Assembly (NCBI GenBank): GCA_034432555.1
Contig: DAOUBW010000001.1
Location: forward strand, 38,940 to 102,939
Direction of reading: 5' to 3'
DNA from: CP2-2F sp034432555
GTDB taxonomy: Bacteria; Chloroflexota; Anaerolineae; Aggregatilineales; UBA2796
Length of the DNA: 64,000 bases
Shown here: piece after piece, positions 42,427 to 51,033 of the stretch
Layout: each line of letters begins with the position of its first letter
How positions within the stretch are numbered: the first letter of the stretch is position 1
Translations under genes and position numbers: made by a program
The notes under the pieces: model-generated
The model's database searches: none
What the model saw: only the letters and a program-made list of their open reading frames with translations
What the model was told of the DNA's origin: nothing

Positions 42427-45400
42427 CTACGCCAGTTGCAGCCGTAGCAGATAGAGTCCGCTGCCGCTGGCAATCATGACCTGTTCGCCATTGGGCAAGA
42501 AGGCAATGTTTGTCACACCACGATCAATAAAAACGCTGTGAACACAGGCATGATCTGCCATACGCCACAACCGCAAGCCGCCATTACGCGCACCAGAGAG
42601 CAGCCACTCGCCATTTGGGGTGAAGGCAAGCGCCTGCACATTATGCGTATGCCCTTCAAGGGTTGCCAGCAGGTTGCCCGTCTCCACCTCCCACACCTTG
42701 ATTTTTTTATCATAAGCGCCTGTCACCAAGAGGCGGTTATCAGGGCTGAAGGTGCAAACCAATACAGAGCTATCGCCATGCCCATTCAGCGTAGCGTGAT
42801 CAGCGCCATCTTCAGCGCGCCATAGCCGTGCAATGCCATCGGCACCCGCGCTGGCAATGTAGCGCCCATCCGAGCTGATAGCGCAGCTATTGACCTGCTC
42901 GCTGTGTGCGGTGAAGATGTGGCGCACCTCGCCCGTGGCGAAATCCCAAACGCGCAAGCTGTGATCAGCAGAGGCGGAGACAAACCACATCCCATCAGGG
43001 CTGATAGCACAGCGCCAAATGCTGTTGGAATGCCCTTCAAAAGTGCGCTGCACCTTGCCTGTGGCAACTTCCCACTGGCGCAAGACGTGATCATGCCCAC
43101 CGCTGAGCGCCCATGTGCTATCAGGACTGATGGCGCAGCCCAAAATATCGCCTGTGTGTGCCGCCTCAAAGGTGCGGATCGGCAGTCCAGACTCGGTATC
43201 CCACAAGATCAGGCGTGCGTTATCATCGCCAAGCGCAAGACGCCCATCATCGCTGAGGGCACCATACCACATCGGTACGGCACGCGGATGCACGGTTGGC
43301 TTTTGCAGCAGGCGCGCCACATCCCACACCTTCACATCTTTATCTTCAGAAGAGGTTGCCATTTGGCTGCCGTTCGGGCTGAAGGCAACACCTCGCGTTG
43401 GCTGCAAATGCCCGCGCAAGGTCAGGTGCGCCTGACTTTCGGTACGCCACCGCCACAGCCGCACGCTGCTATCGCTGCTGGTGGAAGCCAACCACTCCCC
43501 ATCCGGGCTAAAAGCCACCCGATGGATGGTCTGATCATGCCCCATGAGCGCCCGCGGTTCTGCGTCAGGCTTGGCATCAGAAGGTAGGATAAACACTTCA
43601 CGGCTATCACCTGCCGCCGCAATAAAATCGCCGCGTGGGCTGAAAGCTGCCGTCCGTAGCGCCCGCGAGGAAAGCGAATAGCGGTGCAGCAGTTCAAAGG
43701 TCTGTGGATGCCACACTTGCAGCGCCCCGTCCTGATGTGCCGAGCAGAAACGCGATCCATCAGGGTGATAGGCGACTGTAGTTGGCTCTCGCCCAGATTG
43801 TGCATCAGTGCGGCTGAGTTCTGCGCCGCTTTCGACGTCCCACAGGCGGATAGTGCCATCGTTACCAGCCGAAAGCGCTTGTGTGCTATTTGGGTGGAAA
43901 GCACTATCCACAATGGTGTTGCCATGCCCACTGAACAGCCGCACACGGACACCACGCGCCATGTCCCACAACTGCAAGTGCTGCCAGCCGCTGGTGAGCA
44001 GCCACTTACCATCACGGCTGATGTCACAGCTATATTGGCGGTGGTTCAAGCCGCGCAGCGTAAAGCGCATATTGCCAGTCTGCATATCCCAAACGCGGGC
44101 GGATTGATCCTCTGCCACGGTTGCCAACCAGCGCCCATCCGCGCTGAAGGTGCAATCGCCCACTGTTTCGCTATGCCCGCGCAAAGTGCGGATCAGGGCA
44201 GGGTGCTGGGATGGCAAATCATGCCACAGTGCTATGCGCGGTGCGCTCAGCTCACTTTCACAGGCATTCGCCAACACCTCCAATTCAGGGATGTTCTTCA
44301 GCCATAGATAAAGGGTGGCTGAAGTTTCATCTGCTTTTTGCGCCATGCCCAACACATGATGCATCCGCGCATATTCGCGGCGCAAAGCGGCAATTTGCAG
44401 GTCGTGCGGCGCATATTCGGCGGCAAGGGTCAAGTCTGACTCAACAGTGTAGGGGCGCCGCAAGGCAGTTTTAGCAGCAAGGTAGCGTAAGTCCTTCACG
44501 GTTTCTAGCAGCTTCTCGCCCTGCCCAATGCGGATGAGGTGGCGCGCCAAGAAATCCCACAGGTAAGGCGTTTCGTTGGGCAGAGATTGCCAGGCATCGT
44601 AGCGGTAAGGCTTTACCTCAAAATGGCGTTCCGCTTTGAGCGTGCCATTCACCAGCAGACGTGCCGTGTAGCTGCCAACGCGCCAGTGTGGTTGCTGCCA
44701 CTGAAATTGGAGGTTGGCATCACTTTCGGTCGAGTTTTGGCGAGTCTCGCTGAGGACTAACTCGCCCTTATCAGGGATGCCATACCACACCTCACCGCGC
44801 AGTTCTGTGCCAAGCGGCGTTGCCGAAAGGCGCAGCGTGAAGTAAATCGTCTCCACATATTCGACAATCAGATTCGTCTCTGGGCTTAGCGGGCTGTTGC
44901 TTAACGAAACACGAATATTTTCCACGCGCAGATCGGAAACAAAGGAAAATTCCTGTGTGCCGATTGGCTCGTCCATGCCTGTCACTTCGTCCAGCACGTG
45001 CATCACTGCGGTGTAGCTGCCAGGCTGCCATCCTTGCGTTAGCTCAGGGCTAAGCTGCACCCACAGCGCACCAGAGCGTGACTCAAGGTTGACCGATGGA
45101 ATCGGCGCAGTGCGATCCGTTGGGCTGTCTTCATCTAACTCGTCGCTATCTTCATATTCTTCGCTGTCATCGTCATCATCATCGTCGTAAGCAGTGCTGG
45201 CGCTAACGGTGCTTGGCGCGCCACCAAATGGGCTGGCAATCGGCAGCTCACCCTGAGCTTCCAATTCAGCGCGTAGCCGTTCGGTGGCAGCGGCAAATTC
45301 GGCGTAGCTGAGGCTGAGGCGGTAACACTCTGTGCCTTCACTATTGATGACGGTAAACAAAAGGCGTGTATTATCCTTAGCGCCGTTCAGGTTGCCCACA

Positions 45401-47514
45401 AATAGCACAGACTCGCCGTGCCAATAGAGCGTGGCAGCTTTGTGCGCTGCATCGTGCGGGCGCAAAGCACTCCAACTGATTAGTTTGGGCAGTGGAAAGC
45501 GTTGATCAATCTCACGTATGGCGCGTTGCAGCGCATCGTGAATGCTCATCTCCATCAGCGTGTAACCTTCCACAGTCTTACGCAGCATGGGCAAGGCACG
45601 CCGATCCCCAATCTTGCCGAGTGCTGTCACCACGCTCCAGCGCAAATCGTTGTCGGAGTCTTCCAGCATGGGAATCAACAACGGCGTCAGGTTTTCCACC
45701 TTAAGGTGTGCTGCTGTTTCGACCAACACACGCCGCGTATCGGGATCGCGTTCCGTGCTGATCAGATCAAGCACTTTCTCGGCAAAACTAGCGGGCAGTT
45801 CTTTCTGGCGGCTGAGCGTTGCCGCTGCCTGCCAGCGCACAAAGGCGTTTTCGCTGTGCAAGGCTGCCATAAGCGGTGCTGTATCGCTCACTTCGGTAAA
45901 GCGGTTCAAGGTGGCAATCGCCAACATTTGCAGGCGCACATCGTTGCCTTTCAGTGCTTGCAGCAATGGTTTGATCAGGCGCATTTTGGTTGCCGCCTGA
46001 ATGATCAACGGCAAGTGATCAGGCGGCGCACTTGCCAAACGCCCTGTCAGCATCGCTTCGCTGCCGCCCATCACTAACACTTCATCATAAAGTTTATCTA
46101 GCAGCGGATCACGTTCGCTGCCGCCGCGTTCACTTGCCAACAAATCAAGCGCAAGGCGCGCCTGATTTTCACAGACGCCGCAGCCAGCCGTGCGTTGTGC
46201 GGATAGCGCCTTTTTGTAGAAGTCCTGTGCTGCCTCAAAGTCGCCCTTGCGCTGTGCGGCGACGCCTCGCTTGAGCAGCACAGCGCCTTCGCGGCTGTCT
46301 ACAAAGCGCTGCTCCGCCGCCGTGAATGGATAGCCATCTTGCCGTGCCTCTGCGATGAGTGCATCGCAGAGGTTGAACTCATTGCGCCGCAGTAGGTGGT
46401 TGAACTGATCAAACCAATAGCACAGTCCATGGTAGAAGTTATCCACAAAGGCGCGCCGCGTTTGACTAATGACGCGCTGTGTGAGGATAGCGCGCACATC
46501 GGCACGCTCCGCCTCATTGCGGGTCGCATAGCGATTTTCTAATAGGTAAACGCGCTTATCAAAGCCGAATGAGCCGACAAAGCGCCCATCTTCGGTGATA
46601 TCCACCACATAAACCTGATTGGCAGTGCGCTGCTTCTCCAGCAAATCGCCTTCGCGATTGAACAAGTAAATAAAGCGATCATAAGAGGCGGCAGCGATAA
46701 ATTCGCCATCACTGCTTAGGCTGACGCCATAGATGCTATCGCCTGTCCGATACTTCCAGAGCAACTGCCCTGCGCCGCTGAATAAATAAACGTGCGAGTC
46801 GGTTGAGCCAGCCACAATAAAAGCGCCGTTTGGTGTTGGGCAAGTGATATTGACGTTTCCTATCAATTTATAGCGCCATTCAAGGTTTCCATCTGCATCC
46901 AGCACATAGACGTGCTGATCGTTCGATCCACTGATGATCCGCGAACCATTCGCCAGAATGCGCGCACCTGCCCACACTTCGCCACCAGTACGGTATTTCC
47001 AGAGCAGATCGCCGTAACCACTCAGGCAGTAGATGTGATCGTTGCCGCCAAACACAATACGCTCACCGTCAGGCGTCATGCCCAAGCGTGCAATCTTCTT
47101 GTGGCTGCATTCATACATCCAAAGTAGGGTGCCATCGCGTGTGAAGGCACGAATCTTGCCCTCATCATCACCGCTGACGACGCGCTGACCATCCGCGCTG
47201 ACGGCAACGCCCGCTTTGGTCTGCGACCCGCCACTGAATTTCCAGAGCAGTTCGCCTGTCTCATAGTTCAGCACACTAGTATCCGAGCCGCGAATAGTGC
47301 CAATCGCAAGCAGGCTGCCCTGCCTAGAGAGCGCAAATCGAAACGCCTCACCTTCGATCTTCTGTGTCCAGCGTTGATTGCCTGCCAAATCAAAGGCATA
47401 AATGTTGCCATCTTCAGCGCCGGCAATTAGCGTTTGTGCGTCGGGTGTGAAGGCACACACCAAGCCTTGCGACTCTGCCTCGAACTGCCACAACAAGCGG
47501 AACAATGAAGTCAT
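42427..47514 (-). CDS. Giant WD40/HEAT scaffold protein of the Ubl-JAMM operon
   Basis: 1695 residues, no signal peptide or membrane segment. Order: an N-terminal propeller of WD40/PQQ-like blades (about 1-340), a helical TPR-like region (about 345-465), HEAT-like repeats (about 490-640, for example VRWQAAATLSRQ and LRWSVVTALGKIGD), an unassigned middle region (about 640-1060) with an Asp/Glu-rich tract (near 775-795) and a beta-sandwich, and a C-terminal array of 14 WD40 blades (about 1125-1690), enough for two seven-bladed propellers. The ATG overlaps the JAMM protease stop by 4 bases (ATGA), so the two are translationally coupled. By inference it is a cytoplasmic scaffold or substrate-recognition platform for the ubiquitin-like protein and protease upstream. 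Confidence 0.85.
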   Translation of the reverse strand: MTSLFRLLWQFEAESQGLVCAFTPDAQTLIAGAEDGNIYAFDLAGNQRWTQKIEGEAFRFALSRQGSLLAIGTIRGSDTSVLNYETGELLWKFSGGSQTKAGVAVSADGQRVVSGDDEGKIRAFTRDGTLLWMYECSHKKIARLGMTPDGERIVFGGNDHIYCLSGYGDLLWKYRTGGEVWAGARILANGSRIISGSNDQHVYVLDADGNLEWRYKLIGNVNITCPTPNGAFIVAGSTDSHVYLFSGAGQLLWKYRTGDSIYGVSLSSDGEFIAAASYDRFIYLFNREGDLLEKQRTANQVYVVDITEDGRFVGSFGFDKRVYLLENRYATRNEAERADVRAILTQRVISQTRRAFVDNFYHGLCYWFDQFNHLLRRNEFNLCDALIAEARQDGYPFTAAEQRFVDSREGAVLLKRGVAAQRKGDFEAAQDFYKKALSAQRTAGCGVCENQARLALDLLASERGGSERDPLLDKLYDEVLVMGGSEAMLTGRLASAPPDHLPLIIQAATKMRLIKPLLQALKGNDVRLQMLAIATLNRFTEVSDTAPLMAALHSENAFVRWQAAATLSRQKELPASFAEKVLDLISTERDPDTRRVLVETAAHLKVENLTPLLIPMLEDSDNDLRWSVVTALGKIGDRRALPMLRKTVEGYTLMEMSIHDALQRAIREIDQRFPLPKLISWSALRPHDAAHKAATLYWHGESVLFVGNLNGAKDNTRLLFTVINSEGTECYRLSLSYAEFAAATERLRAELEAQGELPIASPFGGAPSTVSASTAYDDDDDDDSEEYEDSDELDEDSPTDRTAPIPSVNLESRSGALWVQLSPELTQGWQPGSYTAVMHVLDEVTGMDEPIGTQEFSFVSDLRVENIRVSLSNSPLSPETNLIVEYVETIYFTLRLSATPLGTELRGEVWYGIPDKGELVLSETRQNSTESDANLQFQWQQPHWRVGSYTARLLVNGTLKAERHFEVKPYRYDAWQSLPNETPYLWDFLARHLIRIGQGEKLLETVKDLRYLAAKTALRRPYTVESDLTLAAEYAPHDLQIAALRREYARMHHVLGMAQKADETSATLYLWLKNIPELEVLANACESELSAPRIALWHDLPSQHPALIRTLRGHSETVGDCTFSADGRWLATVAEDQSARVWDMQTGNMRFTLRGLNHRQYSCDISRDGKWLLTSGWQHLQLWDMARGVRVRLFSGHGNTIVDSAFHPNSTQALSAGNDGTIRLWDVESGAELSRTDAQSGREPTTVAYHPDGSRFCSAHQDGALQVWHPQTFELLHRYSLSSRALRTAAFSPRGDFIAAAGDSREVFILPSDAKPDAEPRALMGHDQTIHRVAFSPDGEWLASTSSDSSVRLWRWRTESQAHLTLRGHLQPTRGVAFSPNGSQMATSSEDKDVKVWDVARLLQKPTVHPRAVPMWYGALSDDGRLALGDDNARLILWDTESGLPIRTFEAAHTGDILGCAISPDSTWALSGGHDHVLRQWEVATGKVQRTFEGHSNSIWRCAISPDGMWFVSASADHSLRVWDFATGEVRHIFTAHSEQVNSCAISSDGRYIASAGADGIARLWRAEDGADHATLNGHGDSSVLVCTFSPDNRLLVTGAYDKKIKVWEVETGNLLATLEGHTHNVQALAFTPNGEWLLSGARNGGLRLWRMADHACVHSVFIDRGVTNIAFLPNGEQVMIASGSGLYLLRLQLA

Positions 47515-48668
47515 GAGGCTACTCCCAAATCAGTGTAGAGGTGGTAAGCAAGGCAAGGCACAATCCGACCATTTTTCCATTGAAAGAAGATGCTCTTTCC
47601 CCAAGGATCCAACACTAAAGCAACATACCACTCATCGGGAAAAAACTGCGTGTGCAGAAAGACATCATGCTGCGAGAAAAACATCGTTGTGCCACCGCCA
47701 ATCAGTTCATCTTCAGACTCTGTGGCAACGCTCTCGCTTTCGCTGGTCGGCATGGTGATCACATGTGTGTGATACCAGCCTACAATGCGTTTACCGGGGA
47801 ATTGTTCGCGCAACTGCGCCTGATGACCTTGCCAGCTCTCGAAGGTGTAGCGCAGTTCCGTTACGCTGGAGACCAGCCCTTCGCTGATCATAAAATCGCT
47901 GATCTCCACGATCAGCCGTCCGCCGTCCGCAACGCGGTAGACGTTGCCCACCAAAATACCGCCAACCTCGACCTGATCGCTGATCTTGGCGGCTTCTAGT
48001 AGTGCAGCGTAGGTGCTGCGCCGCACAAAAATAAGTAGATCATCGGGCTGTGGCAGCCCACGCCCAACCGTAATCACGCTTGGATAGGCATTCGGATCGC
48101 GGAAAGGAAAGGTGGGCGCTTCGGATTCTTCGGAGAGGAATTCGATCAGGCTGGCTGCCTGCTGCTCAAGAGTTGGTAGGTGTTCCTTATCAAACTGCGC
48201 GTTGGCATCATCTTTGGCATAGAAGCGAAGGCGGTAAAGTTGCCCATTTTTCAGCACACCGAGGCTCAACAGCGCTTGCTCAACGCCATAAGCAATAAAA
48301 TCAGCGCTCAAGTCTTGCGGATGGAAATCGTGTTCAATCATCAAGCCACGCTCGCGGATGTGCAGTTCAAGGGTGAAGTAGGTGATCGGCTGATCTGGTG
48401 CGGCATCTGCCTCATAGCGCAGCGCAATCCACGTCTCTTGGGATGGCGGTGTGGCAACCGTGGCAACGCTACCCTGCTGCCGCATGGTGCTGCCATAGTG
48501 TGGCGTGATCTGGACGGTGTAGTGTTCGCCGGTGTGGATGATATTTTGAGCAACTAAACTTGAAACGAGCCGACGGATGAATGTTTCGCAGAGGTTGGCG
48601 GCGTCTACGTCTTTGGCGTAGAGCAGGTCACCTTCATTGGTGGTGATGTTCAGCGTAAGGTATTTCAT
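47511..48668 (-). CDS. JAMM/MPN-domain metalloprotease with N-terminal extension
   Basis: 385 residues. The C-terminal half is a JAB/MPN domain: E234 in VEVGGILVGN, the zinc pair H300-T-H302 in GWYHTH, and S332-x2-D335 in FFSQHD, which together complete the JAMM motif. Between HTH and SQHD lie 29 residues rich in Ser and Glu (303-331), far longer than the usual 7-8. The N-terminal about 200 residues are unassigned; segments 2-40 and 98-150 have beta-beta-alpha patterns that could be ubiquitin-like folds. JAMM proteases cleave isopeptide or C-terminal peptide bonds of ubiquitin-like proteins. It sits 146 bases after the Ubl gene and overlaps the WD40 gene. Cytoplasmic. Confidence 0.85.
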   Translation of the reverse strand: MKYLTLNITTNEGDLLYAKDVDAANLCETFIRRLVSSLVAQNIIHTGEHYTVQITPHYGSTMRQQGSVATVATPPSQETWIALRYEADAAPDQPITYFTLELHIRERGLMIEHDFHPQDLSADFIAYGVEQALLSLGVLKNGQLYRLRFYAKDDANAQFDKEHLPTLEQQAASLIEFLSEESEAPTFPFRDPNAYPSVITVGRGLPQPDDLLIFVRRSTYAALLEAAKISDQVEVGGILVGNVYRVADGGRLIVEISDFMISEGLVSSVTELRYTFESWQGHQAQLREQFPGKRIVGWYHTHVITMPTSESESVATESEDELIGGGTTMFFSQHDVFLHTQFFPDEWYVALVLDPWGKSIFFQWKNGRIVPCLAYHLYTDLGVAS

Positions 48669-48814
48669 AGTGAGGCTTGCGCGGACTCCTCAATAGACAA
48701 GACGAGAAAGACCGACGAGAAGCGGTGTAGAAAAAATGCGCCCGCCCAAACCATGCAGCTTGTAGCGAGCGCCTTACCTGTTATGCAACAGACTGTGAGC
48801 GGCACCAGCTAGGA

Positions 48815-49096
48815 TTAGCCGGCAGTCATCTCTGGCACCATCGTTAGCACCGCGCCTTCGACCACACCTGCGGTTTCGAGCGTCTCTTCCATCTGAAGCT
48901 GACGATTCTCATAGGCAAGGTGGTATTGCTGCGGGCGACCGCGCGGGTCGGTGGTTGCCAAGCCTAGCGCGGTGATAAGTGCCGGCACCAGTTCGCGCAC
49001 GGGTGCCTCAGCGGCGATGCGCGCTTCACGGCGCTTGTTACCTGTATGATCTTCTAGGAACAAACGAACCTTGTTGGGAGTAGCAGTTGCCGACAT
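48815..49096 (-). CDS. YukD-like ubiquitin-fold protein
   Basis: 93 residues. The pattern of an N-terminal beta hairpin (VRLFLEDHTGNKRREARI), one helix (VRELVPALITALGL), then YHLAYENRQLQMEETLETAGV and a last strand (AVLTMVP) matches the beta-grasp fold, closest to YukD/EsaB-type ubiquitin-like proteins. The C terminus is EMTAG, without a Gly-Gly pair, so conjugation by the standard route is not evident; a final Gly is present, however. AAAGGAGA precedes the ATG. It is first in a transcript with the JAMM protease and WD40 scaffold, which suggests it is the partner or substrate of that protease. No ESX/T7SS genes, the usual YukD context, are nearby. Confidence 0.75.
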   Translation of the reverse strand: MSATATPNKVRLFLEDHTGNKRREARIAAEAPVRELVPALITALGLATTDPRGRPQQYHLAYENRQLQMEETLETAGVVEGAVLTMVPEMTAG

Positions 49097-49541
49097 GAGC
49101 CGAATCTCCTTTTACAAACGACCTTTGAGATTGGTTTCACTATCACCGTTTCACCGCGCACGGGAAAGCGGAGAATAGCCCACATTGATATAGTATACTC
49201 ACAAATCTGATCTTTTTCAATCGGTGAAAGCAAACTAACAATCTTTAAACGCTTTACTACGCTTTCACAATCTATCTTAGCATAGCGTGGCGCACCTGCC
49301 CATCACAAATGCAACGTTAATCTAAGGTGGCGGGCATGTTCAGCGGCAACCTAAAGAGAGTGGTGAATTTTGTGGCGATAGGCACATGCAGTCGTGTTTG
49401 CAGAGCAGGCTATCCTAACGAGAAAACGTTGAGAATTAGCTTCTGTGGGCGAGCCGCTTCCCCGTTTTTGCCACAGGCTAACCTTTTGCCTGTTGTGTGT
49501 TACAATTCCTCTCAACAAACGTTCATTAGGTAGCCTAGCTT
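49097..49541. other. Intergenic region between the Ubl and TetR genes
   Basis: 445 bases without a convincing gene. It holds the promoter of the Ubl operon (49192-49220, minus) and four copies of TTTCAC or its complement flanking it (49135-49140, 49149-49154, 49224-49229 as GTGAAA, 49263-49268), a possible operator set. On the TetR side a TACAAT lies about 45 bases before the start and AACAAACGTTCATT just before it, possibly an autoregulatory site. A 68-codon frame at 49327-49533 looks spurious. Confidence 0.5.
49192..49220 (-). promoter_or_regulatory. Sigma-70-like promoter of the Ubl-JAMM-WD40 operon
   Basis: Minus-strand TTGAAA (49220-49215) and TATACT (49197-49192) are separated by exactly 17 bases. 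Transcription would begin near 49185, giving a leader of about 90 bases before the Ubl ATG at 49096. It is the only good promoter seen upstream of the three genes. Confidence 0.65.
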
Positions 49542-50120
49542 ATGTCCACACAAGGAAACACAAGCCGCCTTGACCAAATCCGCGCTGTTGCTGAGCGACT
49601 ATTCCGCGATAAGGGCTACTTAGCAACTTCCATGCGCGATATTGCCGACGAAATGCACATGAAGGGTGGCGGCAGCCTGTACGCCCATATCAAGGGCAAA
49701 GAAGACTTGCTGTGGAGCATTGCCAACGAAGCAACTGATGCCTTTTTCGCCGCGCTGGAAACTGCCTGTGCCGCACAAAGCGATCCGCACACCCAACTAC
49801 GCGCTGCGATCATCGCGCATTTGCTGGTCATCACCGAACATCTGGGTGCTGCCGCCGTCTATTTTGACGAGTGGCGCCACCTCACTGAGCCACGCCGCAG
49901 CCAGTTTATGGCGCGGCGCAACGCTTACGAACAGCAATTCCAAGCGCTTTTAGAAGCCTGCATGAAGGCAGGTGATTGCCGCGCTGCCGACGCACGCCTT
50001 GCCACGCTACACTTGTTGAGCGCCATGAACGCTATGCGCCACTGGTATAAACCGAATGGCAGGCTTTCAGCACAGCAAGTGGCGGAATCGCTGGCAGAGA
50101 TGCTGCTACGTGGCTTGTGA
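49542..50120 (+). CDS. TetR-family transcriptional regulator
   Basis: 192 residues. Residues about 10-56 form the TetR helix-turn-helix (AERLFRDKGYLATSMRDIAD and a recognition helix region LYAHIKGKEDLL). The C-terminal helical domain (about 70-190), with FDEWRHLTEPRR, resembles the KstR2/fatty-acid-type branch of TetR proteins, suggesting an acyl-CoA or lipid-like ligand, but this is only a pattern match. It overlaps the convergent PfkB gene by 15 bases. The divergent neighbour is the Ubl operon, so that operon, or the regulator itself, is the most natural target; the AACAAACGTTCATT sequence just upstream may be its operator. Confidence 0.88.
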   Translation: MSTQGNTSRLDQIRAVAERLFRDKGYLATSMRDIADEMHMKGGGSLYAHIKGKEDLLWSIANEATDAFFAALETACAAQSDPHTQLRAAIIAHLLVITEHLGAAAVYFDEWRHLTEPRRSQFMARRNAYEQQFQALLEACMKAGDCRAADARLATLHLLSAMNAMRHWYKPNGRLSAQQVAESLAEMLLRGL

Positions 50121-51026
50121 GCGCCACGCCAACACTTGATCGCGGGTCGGTGCAGCGCCAGAGCCGCCATGCGCCTGTGTGGACATGCCGCCACAAAAAT
50201 TGCCCCATGCCAATGCCGCTTGCAATGTCTCGCCTGCCACAAGCGCCGCCAGAAAGCCTGCATTAAATGCATCGCCGGCACCAGTTGTATCCACCACCTG
50301 GTCAAAGGTCAAAGCCGGCGCATGGAAAGTTTCAGTGCCGCGCCGTGCATAAGCGCCGTTGGCACCATCTTTGATAATTACCAACGGCACAATTTCAGCA
50401 AGCATAGCAAGCGCCTCGTGCGGGTCGGTGCAGCCTGTCAATTGGCGCGCCTCGCGCAGGTTCGGCATGAAGATATCTATGCGTTCCAGCACAGGGCGCA
50501 CACCGTCCGTTGCTAAGGTCACCCCTTCGCGGTATTGGCAATCCATGCTCACCTGAACGCGGCGCGCACGGCAGGCATCCAGCAGCGGCGGCACTTCGGC
50601 TGCCCATTCCAAACTCGTAAGGTGCATCCGATCAAAGGTTGCCACGCGCAGCGCATCTAGGGCAAGCTCGGCACGGCTTGGTGTTGGATCAATGTAGGTG
50701 ACAAAGGCGCGTTCTTCAGGGTTAGAGAGCGAGACAGTCAGGCGGCGTAGTGGTGAGTCCTGCCGATGCAGCAGATCGGTGTCCACGCCTTCGCGTTCTG
50801 CCTCTTCCAGCGCAAAGCGGCTGAAAAAATCCGTGCCGACGGTGCCGATCCAACCCACATTCACACCTAAACGGCGCAGCGCAATAACAGTATTCAGCAC
50901 GCCACCCGCCACCACCGCTAAGCCGCCGCAGTAGATTTCCGTGCCAAGTGACGGAAAACGTGGTAAGTCAGTAAAGATCACATCGCAGAAGTAGCTGCCA
51001 GGCACAAGAATATCGTAGTGCTTCAT
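50106..51026 (-). CDS. PfkB-family carbohydrate or nucleoside kinase
   Basis: 306 residues from ATG 51026, 7 bases after the GH4 stop; an open frame extends to 51083 but would overlap that gene. PfkB signatures are present: the N-terminal GGLAVVAGGVLNTVIALRRLG (glycine-rich signature 1) and the C-terminal DTTGAGDAFNAGF with catalytic Asp (signature 2). It phosphorylates a sugar or nucleoside with ATP. Its coupling to a GH4 enzyme, which acts on glycosides (classically phosphorylated), suggests a role in sugar uptake metabolism. Specificity cannot be told from sequence alone. Confidence 0.88.
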   Translation of the reverse strand: MKHYDILVPGSYFCDVIFTDLPRFPSLGTEIYCGGLAVVAGGVLNTVIALRRLGVNVGWIGTVGTDFFSRFALEEAEREGVDTDLLHRQDSPLRRLTVSLSNPEERAFVTYIDPTPSRAELALDALRVATFDRMHLTSLEWAAEVPPLLDACRARRVQVSMDCQYREGVTLATDGVRPVLERIDIFMPNLREARQLTGCTDPHEALAMLAEIVPLVIIKDGANGAYARRGTETFHAPALTFDQVVDTTGAGDAFNAGFLAALVAGETLQAALAWGNFCGGMSTQAHGGSGAAPTRDQVLAWRSQAT

Positions 51027-51033
51027 AGGTATC

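Noticed and set aside
49327..49533. 68-residue open frame upstream of the TetR gene
   Set aside because: No ribosome site, no conserved pattern, and mixed composition unlike a real protein; probably chance in the regulatory gap.
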